DNA from: Benincasa hispida | Taxonomy: Eukaryota > Streptophyta > Magnoliopsida > Cucurbitales > Cucurbitaceae | Direction: 5' to 3' | Assembly: GCF_009727055.1 (NCBI RefSeq) | Contig: NC_052358.1 | Location: forward strand, 45,869,858-45,933,857 | DNA: 64,000 nucleotides | Shown here: one piece after another, positions 35,400 to 46,372 of the stretch | Layout: every line of letters starts with the position of its first letter | Position numbering within the stretch: position 1 is the first letter of the stretch | Position numbers and translations under genes: made by a program | Notes under the pieces: model-generated | What the model saw: only the letters and a program-made list of their open reading frames with translations | The model's database searches: none | Told to the model about the DNA's origin: nothing

Positions 35400-36178
35400 A
35401 ATTTTTTGCAATTCTTCTCCGTTCTTCCCAAATCGCGAAGAGAATCTGTTCCCTTCTTCTTCGTGTTCTAACCCACGCGGAAACCTAGCTTTCAGGTTAC
35501 AGTTCTGTAGCTCTCTTTTACCATCACGGGTTCTTTTATTAATTTACTCATTGGTTCGTAATGCTTTGATTTCGCTTGAATTTCGGTTTGACATCGCAAG
35601 ATTTGACTGGAAGTAAGTGGTTGTTTTTCATGCTGCTGTTTATTGTTTTTTCTTGCTTTATCTCTTTTCGAGAATACGAACGAGAAAAAGGATTGTTGTT
35701 TCCCCCATTTATTGGGTGGGTTTTTTGGATGTTATAGTGGACTCAATGGTGTGTTATGTTGCTGTTCTTGGCTTTTTTTACCCAGGAATTGATTGTTATA
35801 GTTGGCGCAGGAATTGATTGTGCTTCTTGAATCACTCTTGCAACATTCAAAAGACAGATATTTAAAAAAAATCAATTTTCTGTCGATAAACTTTGCGGCT
35901 CATCGTATATCCTGAGAATGTTGAGGATTATCGTTGGCGTTGGTTTCGATAAATTCGGTTGATTTAACAAGATTCAGTTGGAAATTTGAATGTTTTTACT
36001 CGTTTGATTGATCATGTAACCTTTGTATCCAATGATAGCCTTTTACAGTTGTTTTTTGTTTATGGGTGATGAGTCCAGAATTTTTTTTTTTTTTTTTCTT
36101 TTTAAGATTTTTAAGCTCTGTTTAATTATGACTCTGTATTTGCAGTGTGTTACTGGTGTAAGAGAAGTTGTTGCAGAG
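35400..36178 (+). other. SYF2 5'-UTR exon and intron
   Basis: Pyrimidine-rich leader sequence (35410-35494) ends in GCTTTCAG|GTTACAG, a donor-like site. The acceptor TTTGCAG at 36145 precedes a short leader ending in the ATG at 36179. The transcription start is not determined. Confidence 0.55.
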
Positions 36179-38041
36179 ATGTCTGATGAAGGAAGAGTAC
36201 ACCCTGATTGTAGGAATGCTTCTAATCCTTATCATGAATGTAGCGAGTACTGCTTTAAAGTAATAGCTGAAGTCAAAGCCCGGAGTCAGAAAAATGAACC
36301 AGGTCTTTTGGCATGCTACAATTTCCTTGCAATTACCTTGAGCATCATAACTTTCTCTAATTGTAGCCGACAGTTTCATCCCACTATTTATCATTTCTTC
36401 AAATTATTAATGCTCTCTTGAATTTACTTATTTCTTCTACATTGCTCACAGTTGGCTTTATAAATTGATTAATCATCATTGATTCCGTCCACCTTCCAAT
36501 TTTGGATGATATCATTATGTCCCTTTGTCTTATTTAAGTTCTTTTCTTGTGAATTTCGATCACAGTTCCTACTTTATCAGAAGCTGTTCAAGCTGGTCAT
36601 AGTGGTTCTTCCAATTTTGTGCCTCCTGATGAGTATGAAGATCTTCATGATGAAAAGCCTGATGAAGGGCACAGTGATGGTGATATTGACAAATTTAGTG
36701 GCGAGGAGAATGTGGAAGGAGACTTCACAAAACTCACGGGGAGGAAAAAGAAATTGTTTGAAATTAGGCTTAAGATGGTAATTTTTTACATCTTTTAAAA
36801 AGTAAACCAATTACTATCTAGTATCAGGTCATTACATATGGATGATGGATGCAGAATGAGGCACGGAAAGCTAATCAAACAGCAATTGCTGCTGAAAAAA
36901 AGAAAATGGAACCTCCATCAGAATCAAGAGGCATTTCTAAACAAAAGTGGCTTGAGGATCGAAAGAAGAAAATTGGGAAGCTTTTGGATGCAAATGGCTT
37001 GGATATGACAAAAGCATATATGTTAGATACACAAGAGGCAGCAGAGGCCAAATATAAGAAATGGGAGAAGGATCCAGCTCCCTATGGGTGGGATGGTGAG
37101 TCTATATCTGTATTCTGTACTATAAATTTTATAATTCCTATTGAGCAATTCTTGTGCACATGGGCTCTTTGAATACGTGCAGCTGACCTATGTTCCCCTG
37201 TGACATAAAATTATACTAAGCTGGTTTTAGCTTGCGTGTGTGTGTTTGTGTGTAGACAGATGCATTTTTGAATAATTTGACAAGGTTCTCTATTATGTTG
37301 GTTGATGATGGAAACATGATCTGATTCTAGGATATAAATATTATGCGGCAAGATGAGATGTGAAGGATGTTTGCATGCCCCTGCCCTTATTGTTGTGAAC
37401 TCTTATCATTGCTGATATCTTCTTTCTTGTTCATGTAGTATGTTATTTTATGGCCGTAGTCTCCCGTGTTTCTCTCTGTATAGAGCCATTTAAATTGATT
37501 GTTTAATTTTGTTGTATTTCATTTATTTTTTGTTAATATGTTAACGCTTATCTTAAGAAAAGCTAAACTGCGTTGGTTTTAACAGTCTTTAACCAGAAAA
37601 CATTGTATAATGCATACAAAAAGAGGACGAAGAATGTAAATGTCGACCTTGAGGAATATAATAAAATGAAAGAATCTGATCCTGAGTTCTACCGTGAGGC
37701 TTCAAGTCTTCAGTATGGAAAGGTAATGTTAGTTCCACTGTAGAATTTTGAGTCTCGACCATATCTGCAATTATTAGATTTCTGAGGATGTATCTTTTCC
37801 CATTACTTTGCAGGCACCTAAGATTTCAGAGGATAAGATTGATAACATGGTGAAAGAACTCAAGGACCGAGATGAGAAGCGAAAATCATTTAGTCGTAGG
37901 AGGAAGTTCCATGAAGACAAGGATATTGATTCTATCAACGACCGCAATGAGCATTTCAACAAAAAGATTGAGCGAGCCTTTGGTAGATACACTCTGGAGA
38001 TCAAAAACAATCTTGAACGAGGAACTGCATTACCTGATTAA
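36179..38041 (+). CDS. SYF2: Pre-mRNA-splicing factor SYF2
   Basis: Five coding exons, 36179-36302, 36566-36777, 36855-37095, 37586-37722 and 37814-38041, sum to 942 nt (313 residues), all with GT-AG borders and matching phases. Residues 11-25 contain C-x7-H-x-C-x3-C around NASNPYHECSEYC. An acidic stretch follows (PPDEYEDLHDEKPDEG). The SYF2 domain runs from about residue 113 to the end, with WLEDRKKKIGKLLDANG, VFNQKTLYNAYKKRTKNV and HFNKKIERAFGRYTLEIK as family landmarks. SYF2 is a component of activated spliceosomes associated with the Prp19/NTC complex and acts in the nucleus. The gene is intact. Its first coding exon has the same length and phase as that of the neighbouring PEARLI4-family gene, and a MULE ends just upstream. 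Confidence 0.95.
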
Positions 38042-39528
38042 GGTATTGTTTAGAAGAGGCTCTGGTTCATAAGTCAAGTCATTTTCTATATGCAACTTTT
38101 CTTTTCTCTCTCCATATGCATGATGCATGTTTTCCTTTTTTTGTTGTTTGCCATTCTCTGCTAAAAATGTGCTTCTTTTGAGTAATTCTTGGGTACAACC
38201 TAAGTTACACCATCTCCATGTATCCCTTTCAATTACAAAGGAAAAAATATTTTAAAAAAGAAAAGGTTTGCCATGTGCCAACTTGTGATTAGGCATTGGA
38301 TGAGATGCATAAAGATGGGTGCTATCGCATGTTTTTACCCTTCCCCCCTTTCTCTGTTGCTTGTCATGAGGAGAGAACAAAATGTGTCTTTCATGCTCAT
38401 TGTTCGACTGAAATTACATTTTTCTTTCTAATCATGGCTTCTTTTGCGTGATTGAATTTTATATTCTTTTGTTCTTTTTTCTGTAGGATTCTCGGGGAAG
38501 TTTGGAATCCAAGTAGTTGGGAGTATTTAACGCTTTTCTCCTTAAATTTCGAAAAGAAGTTATCCTGTAAAAGATTTCTAGCAAAGCTACAGAATTCTCC
38601 TTTCAAGTGAGAAAAGAGATTAAAGGTCACATCTCTTAGATATGTGTAATGTACCATGTAGCAATATATTTGACAAAAGCAACTCACTTGATTGAGGTTG
38701 TTTCACTGTGAATACCTTGTTTCAACAAGTACGAATTACCCCAAATCCAAACAAAGGCTATCATTTTTTCCATTTCTTTCTCCTTCCCGAAGATGGTACA
38801 AGGACGAATTAGTTTGACTCCCAACTTTTTTAGTTTTGAAGCAATGCTTATTGGAGTTCCAAAGACCCGAATGCTGTTCTCGCAGGCCAGCAGCTGCAGC
38901 TCACAATTCCGTTTCATCAAGGTATGAGTTAGTTTTCTTTCTAAGGCAACTTGGGCTTCCACGACAGCGAAGAAATACTTCATAGATTTGGTAAGCTTGT
39001 TTATAAATCCTGTATTCACTCGCACACTCTTGAGATTAGTTAGTTATGTCGTTCATCCTTCTTGAAATTGCATTTTTGTTTGTTCTTTTCTATGTTGGTT
39101 TTTTAGGCCTTCTTGACCTCACAAGAAATACAACTAAACACAATGCTTTTGGGTACCACTACTTCATTGTTTGCAACCTATTACCGCACTTACTTTTCAA
39201 GCAAGACCACTTCACTAGTTTAAAAGTCCTTTAGAAAAAATGAAAACCCACTTTTTTTGTCCTTAAAATTTGGACAGAAAGTCAACTTCGTCTTTCAATT
39301 CTGAAGTTTTTAGGAATACTCAAAATTTGATATTTACATTTAGTTACTATTTAACTAGAATTGATGGAATAGAGAGAGAGAGAAAGAGAGAGATTGGTTT
39401 TATGCTTATGAATAGGAATGAAAACAAAGAACATCCTATCCTATTTAATCAAAACTATAGGCCACAAATAAGCAAAATTAGGAGGCTTCAAAACTTGAGA
39501 AAAAACGAAAGAAAAGGATGGACGTTTG
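38042..39528. other. SYF2 3' region and intergenic DNA
   Basis: 3'-UTR-like DNA, then AT-rich sequence. A minus-strand open frame at 39025-38684 (113 codons, Lys/Leu-rich, with ELQLLACENSIRVFGTPISI) is less AT-rich than its surroundings but has no domain I recognise; it may be chance or an exon of an unknown gene. A GA-rich run lies at 39371-39394. Confidence 0.4.
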
Positions 39529-42500
39529 TTAAGCAGAAGGGTTGCTGCGGAAGGATCGAAGAACCTTGACAGCCGACGCTCTGAGGACGTATTGATTGTA
39601 CGCCGCCGCCGCCCCAACAAATGGCCCAACCCAAAATATCCACTGCCACAACACACACAAACACCCCATTATATTAGATAATATCCCTACGTTAAATTAT
39701 TTATTTTTCAATGTTCTCATCTTTAAAAACCAAAACAAGCTGTTAAAATTAGGGATTGTTCATAAGTTAGGTTGGGTAGAGTTGAAACATTTTAAGATCC
39801 AATTCAATCATTCGGTCGGTAAGTTTCTTCATTATAAACCCCGCTTGTTAAATAACAAACTTAATTTAATTGAACCATAAAATATTTGGATTTGATTGGT
39901 TTCAGTTGTTCTAAGTCATTCATTAAATTTTTTTTATTTTATATATTGAATTAAGTTTACCAACTCAATTTCAATTTATATTATAAATTCTAAAAAATTT
40001 AAAATTAAAATACCAATTTGATCTCTGTACTTTGTCATGTACTTTCAATTGTTTAATTTTAATCTTCATATTTTCATTAAATTTTAGATTTAATTTCCAC
40101 TAGTTTATTGTTGATTTTTAATTTTTTTTTTTTTGTCATCTATATTACTATAAATTTTGAAAAATATTCAACTATATTGTGGTTTATTCTTTGGATGAAA
40201 TTATCATGGTGACTATTTAACTAATTTCGATAAAAATTAAATTTGAGGGATTGAATTTAAAATTTATTGAAAGCGTAGAGACAAATTGAACAATTAAAAG
40301 TACAAAAACTAAAATTGAATAAATTTTGAAATATAGAGATTGAAATAGTATTTTAACATAATTATTATGATTTTTTTCTTTTCAAAATGTTTAAAAAATT
40401 ATTTTTAAGAGTCATTAAAAAATGATCATGATATAAAATGAATTAAATATATGTAGAATTGTAATAAAAAAAACATACTTTTTTAAATTAATAATAAGTT
40501 CGGGTAGGTTTGAATTATTTAAGTGAATCCATGAACCAACTAAATCCTTAAAATTTTGGATAATTGTTTTAATGGGTAAAACCGTTGAAAATATTTTCAA
40601 GTATAGTTCAATGACTTCTATATTGTAGTCTAGACGATAATATTTTGCTATATTTATAAATAAGTTGTTGACTCATTTTTCTTTATTTGAAAACAATTAT
40701 AAAATTTTTATTGTTCTAAACTCAACCAAATTGTTCTGATCTTATTAGGTTCATGAGTTCATTGGGTTCATCGAATTTTTTTTTACCATCCCTAATTAAA
40801 CCGGTCCTATGATGAAAGTTAAAATTTTATTTTCAGAAGAAAAAAACTCAGGTGTAACCGAACTACATCTATCTCTTGTGCAATCTGATCAACATCCAAT
40901 GACATGGTACTAGTGGTACAATATTTTTTTAAATATTTTTTTTATAATTTTTGTTGTGTGAGTAAAAGAAATGAGGAGTATGGGAAGAGCAGGAAATTTT
41001 TTAATAGCTTAAAACACTTAAAAAAAATAGAAAAAGCTTTTTTAAGCAAGCCGAAAGTTTTCTTACATGTTGACTCCAAACTCTTCTATTGTTGAACATG
41101 ACGGCAGCGCCCAAGCTCCGAGCAGGGTTGATGCTGGTGCCAGTGATCGGATTCGTAGCTAGATGCACAACGAAGACTGCAAGTCCGATGGGCATGGAGC
41201 CAAAACCTGAACTCAAAATCATACATTTATGAAGCATGGCCAAAATTTCAAATTTTAGAGAATAAATGTGAAGGAAACAGAGGGTTACAGGAACATGGGA
41301 GTCGCGGGCGTTTCTTTTTGGGTCAGTGGCGGAGAATACAGTGTAAACCAGTAGAAAAGTGCCGATGATCTCGACAAGGTTGGCTCCGCCGCCGTTGTTC
41401 TTATAGTCATGCCTCATGAGAGCTTTGACCAATGCAACACCGGCAACCGCTCCCAGACATTGCGCTGCCATGTAGGCCACCGCGCAAATCAGCGACACCC
41501 TTCGGGCCAATGGCATCCCGAACTTGATGGCGGGGTTGATATGGCCCCCTCAAAATCAAAATCATGAAGTAAAATCTAAATTTAATTTTAACGGAAACTT
41601 TAGTATTTAGAACTAAATTGAAATTATTTTTAAGCACTAAATGTAAGAGACCAAATAAAAATTAAACCCAAAACTTATCGTCCATTTGATAATTAATTTA
41701 TTTTTTATTTTTAGTTTTCAGAAATGGTAACAACCAAACATCACCCATCCTTTATACATTCAACTCACATTACACATAAAAAAATATTTAAAATATTCTA
41801 AAAAGGGAGTAGAAAGAATTTACCATATGACAAATTATGATTAAACAATTTATTGGGATGCATATAGATAGGTACTATCCAATATACTCATATTTTTCTT
41901 TAAATTTTAAGCCTACAAACATTTCTCATCTCTTTAAATGTCTGGTTTTCTTGTCTATTTTTTACCCAATTTTAAAAAATCAAACTAAAGTTTGAACATT
42001 AAGAGGAAAAAAAAATTAAAAACTTGTTTTTGTTTTTTAAATTTGGCTAAGAATTCAACTCTTATACTCCAGAAAGGCAACCTATTATAAAAAAAGTGAG
42101 GAAATGGACTTAAATTTTAAAAACCAAAAACAAAAAAGCAACATATTTACCAATCGGAACCTTAGAGACCAAAAAAATTATTTTTTTCCCATTAAGAATA
42201 GAGGAAAATACATTTTTTTGTCTTTAAATTTTAGATTTAATTGTCATTTCACCACTAAATTTTAAATATTACACATTTAGTCTTTTCAAAGCTTGGAAGC
42301 TTGAAAATATTATCATTTTATGGTTGAAATTTGAGTAGTGGCGTAGGGGAGGAGATTGTACCTGAAATACCGGCGGTGCAGTAAACAAGGACGAAGATGA
42401 CAGCGCCGAAGGCCCCATGCTATGCCCAAAACCCCAACGTCAGAGCAGGGCCCTGTTGTTTGTGCATTGTTGTTTCCGATGACAGTGGCTACTGTGATAT

Positions 42501-42672
42501 AAAGGAAAAGTAGTGTTGCCATCAACTCTGCAATTACAGCTCTGTAAAACGACCATTTCTTCAACTCTGAAAATCCCATCAATGGAGCTGCTGGTGGATC
42601 CACATAGTCCTTCCTCTGCTCCTCGTTATTGTTCTCCCCCTCTCCGGTCAGTCCTTCCTTTGAACCAGACAT
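39529..42672 (-). pseudogene. PIP2-type aquaporin with two frameshifts and shortened loop D
   Basis: Plasma-membrane water-channel family. Minus-strand exons: 42672-42362, about 41549-41289, about 41207-41067 and 39642-39529. The start is [20 protein letters not shown]. Landmarks are [20 protein letters not shown] (helix 1), GGHINPA (first NPA), [26 protein letters not shown] (second NPA) and C-terminal [13 protein letters not shown] with the usual phosphorylatable Ser. Damage: CCCC at 42413-42416 gives one extra base in the AWAFG region, and one base is missing after VLAP near 41195. Between GGGAN and EIIGTF about 14 residues of loop D, the segment that gates PIP channels, are absent. The residue two after the first NPA is Lys rather than the usual Thr. 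Either a pseudogene or, for the homopolymer shift at least, a sequence error. Confidence 0.88.
40005..40355. repeat. Foldback element in the last aquaporin intron
   Basis: 'aaaataccaatttgatctct' at 40007 pairs with 'agagattgaaatagtatttt' near 40336. The arms contain tttcaattg/caattaaaag-type words like the foldback at 23333-23853. Non-autonomous. Confidence 0.6.
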
Positions 42673-45600
42673 TATTAACTTGATTCTTTTACTTAACTTC
42701 TTCTCACAGCTACCTATCTCAATAATGCTTTGGTATTTAAATTAAAGAGCTTTCAGGTTACACAGAGAAGATAGAGAATTTGAAAGCCTTTTAGGGTCTC
42801 TGTGTCACTCATCTACAAAGGTACTATGTATCTTTGGTGTCTTTTTCTAACTCTCTCTTTCTCTCGACATTGTCCACTTACATTTTCGTTCTCTTGTGGG
42901 TTTGTACTTTAGAGAGAATGCATACTTGTTGGCGCGCAGATTCCTTGGTGCCGGAAGAGAACTCGTGCCAAATCGAGTATATTTTGATGTCTAAGTTAGT
43001 TTAAGAATATTTGATTTCATTGTGCACACGAAATGTTGCTTAACCTTTGAGGTATTGAAATAAGATTATTTATAGAATTCATGGTCTTAAATTCACTTGA
43101 GATATGTGCAATGTTCGCAGCGTTAGCATAAATGTGGTTATCGAAATTGTAGGATCTTTGATCCGCTCATTTTTCTTGAAGTGAAACCAAACCGACTGGA
43201 TTAGACCAACTTATTTCTCTTTTGAGACTCGCAGAATTTACTTGGATCTAAGCCCCCGCCCATGGTCCTAGACCTTGCCTAGGAGAATCAGACCTATCGA
43301 TGATAAACAAAAAAAAAGGTAATACATGACTATCATTTAAATCATAAATATTGTAATATAATGCCTCTGGGTACCTGCTAACAATCATTTGATATAAACT
43401 GGGGAAGCATCATTTATTGTTTCTCTTTCATGACATCATTTTTACACGGTCCTTCCATTTTGGGATTCCGATTTCTCTCATCGGTTGATAAGTGCTATAA
43501 ATGAGGAGTTAATTGTACCGGTTTCTGTTTACATAAATTCTCTTTTTTTAAAGAGTAATAAAACATTAATATCACAAAGGTGAGTTAAATCCCATTTTGA
43601 GTTTAAGATTTAGGTCAATCTATTAAATTTCTCATACATCAAGATTTTTTAGGCAAGATTCAAAGTTCATGGACGGGTCCAGACCTAAGGAAAATCAAGA
43701 AGTGGCATGGGAGAACATGCATCTCAAAAAAGAGTTAGAATCTCATATTCTAGACCAATAAGCCAAGTCAAGAAATATATACCATTTGAAAAATAACCAC
43801 CATAAACTATCCTAAAGTCATCATAGTTACACGTAACCATAGGCGACTATTAGAAAAAAGGCATTCTAATAGTCCCATTTGACGATCCCAAAGGGAAAGT
43901 AGGTAATCTCCAAAGGTGAGTCTTGACCTTACTCTTTTCGTGTTTAATTAGCTAAACTATATACTTCTGTACCGCATCAAAATTGGTAGGCTCAACACCA
44001 CATCTATGCGAAGATCTCTCACGCAGATTAGGTTGGAAAGTGAAACCAAACCAAAAAAAGCAAACTAGAAGTCGTGCCTATAAAAACCCACGACAACGAT
44101 AAACACGTGCAAGATTTGAGTGCCACCGCTATACATTAGCTAGAGTACCAAATATTTAAATTCTGATACACCAAATTACTGAAAGTAAGTGCATGTTTTT
44201 TTTTAATTCTCTTAAATAACTTGTTTCATGCACATAGACATAGGTTGTGCTCAATCGACAAGAAGTTAAAATAAAAAGTATGGGCATATTTTATTTGGAA
44301 ATTGAAAAGTTATTCTCGGGATAAAGAAAGAAATCAAGAGGCAAAATAAATTTTGGACGCTTCAACCCAGTTTTGGTAACAATTCCATTTTTTATTTTTA
44401 AATTGTGATAACAATTTTAATTAATCTAAATGAGATTTCAACGACAAACTTCTTGATCACTAATATATTTGATATTTGTATATCAATTGAATTATACTCC
44501 TTTTGATAAATTATGATAATAATTTCATTTTAATTTTTAATTTTCACAGTTTAAGTTTTGTTTATCTCCATTTTTTTACTATATATTAAAGTACTTTTTA
44601 ATTAAAATTCAAAAAAGAAAAAACACATCTCTTTCAAAACTAGATTTTAATTTTTAAAACTTGATCCAGTTTTTGAAAATATAATAAAAGAGGATAAAAA
44701 GAAAAATCTCACAAGTGAAAAATAAAGAAACAAAGAAACTTAGTCTCCCTTTCATCATTATTTTATTTTTTGTTTTTTTCTGAAAATTAAACCTATAAAC
44801 ACTATTTTCACTTTCAAATTTCTTCCTTTGTTATCATTTCTTCACCAATAGTTAAAAAATCAAGCCAAATTTTAAGAACCGAAAAAATAGATTTCAAAAA
44901 ATTGTTTTTGTTTTTAGAATTTGACTAAAAAATTAACTATTGTACTTAACAAATATGTAAATTAGTGTAAGAAATGTGAATGAAAAAAAAAAAACAAAAT
45001 TAATTTTAAAAAAAAAAAACCAAAAAATCAAATAATTACCCTCAGACCCTTAATAATTAAATAATTTAGAACAGAGAATGAAATTAGTGATGTTTAGGAT
45101 TGGAAGGTTAGGGGAATTGAGCCACGTTTTAGGGAAGAGTGTGTGCTGGAAAATGATGATCCTTCCATTTGGACAAATGTCAGATCATACTTCTTTCTCA
45201 GCTGCCACACATCATCCACACGTACTAAAATTCCTCCGCCATTTTGGAAGAATAGCAAAATATCCAAACCTTGTTCTACTTCTATAAACCCAGATTAAAA
45301 TATTGAGGTAGATATAAATTGATATTTTAATTTACAGATAAGATGAATATCAAAATATCTAAACTTTATTCTAAAAGAAGGAAGAAAGTTCCAATGATTT
45401 GAATAGTAACACCAATAAAAAGTTAGATTTTGGCCAAATATTTAAAGAGATGAATCAGAAAGGAATAAGAAGAATAGGAGTGAGTTCCTACTCTAAAAAT
45501 GGGCAGGAAGTAAGGAGATCCCATTAATGTTATCACTTTAATTTTAAATTGTCTCAATTAAAAATATTTTTAAAATCAGGTGTGCTAATTTTATTTAAAA

Positions 45601-46372
45601 TTTTTATTTTTTGTATTTTCTACATTGACAATGGAAAAAAGAGAATGAGTGATACAAAAGATTGAGAGAATCCTCTTGTAGTTGGGATCAAAGAGTTAAT
45701 TCTATGTGATTTGTAACAATTATTCATAAAGTGTATTTTTTTTTTGTGGGTTGTAGTTTTTCTTTCGAAGTTCCACGCAAATTCTTGTGTTTTCTAGTTT
45801 TGTCCTTGTTATTCCTTATTATTTTTAATTTCTCAATTCTTTTTTTTTTTTGCTTATACCTGGGATGATAGTGAGAAGTTTTTTCCAAACACAACCTGCC
45901 ATTCAAAAGAGGTTTTAGATTCAGTTCCATGAAATTTAAACAATAGGATTGCATGCAACTTAATCAGAATAAGCAATGAACTTTTCTCACAAATATAGAC
46001 AAATTTTCATTATAAACAATTGAACACCCATCAAATGTTCAATCTCCAAAGTCAAAAAACTTGTTGGCTAATAAAGGTTTGCCTTCAAATTTCTACATGG
46101 GGGGAGTAATAAAAAATTCTCAGTTCTAGGAGTTGCACACATAGAATACAACAAATACAATATTAGTCAGGCAAATGTCTGCAATAAACATATATAAAAT
46201 ACATGCTAACACTAAAAATCAAGTGATGTTCTTACCCGGTAAGAGTTCTGTTACCATCTTACTCAACTTTTGCTCAATATTTGCTGTGTAATTTCGAATA
46301 TGGTGGACAGACCCGAGCCCTATGATCTTACTGATGAGTGAATTATTTATCCCCCAGCAAGTTAGCAGTTGT
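42673..46372. other. Intergenic region upstream of the aquaporin
   Basis: AT-rich, with many short poly-A and poly-T runs. 43140-44170 is less AT-rich and contains Pro/Arg-codon-like words and repeated 'gtgaaaccaaacc' (43180 and 44040), possibly old retrotransposon sequence. A short open frame at 45078-45287 has no recognisable domain. No gene supported. Confidence 0.45.

Noticed and set aside
45078..45287. 69-codon plus-strand frame upstream of the aquaporin
   Set aside because: No domain, no splice context and AT-rich surroundings; too short to support.
46220..46372. Longer C-terminus for the acetyltransferase-like protein
   Set aside because: An open stretch follows in another frame (reading through NYTANIEQKL), but the exon in correct phase reaches a stop at 46373.
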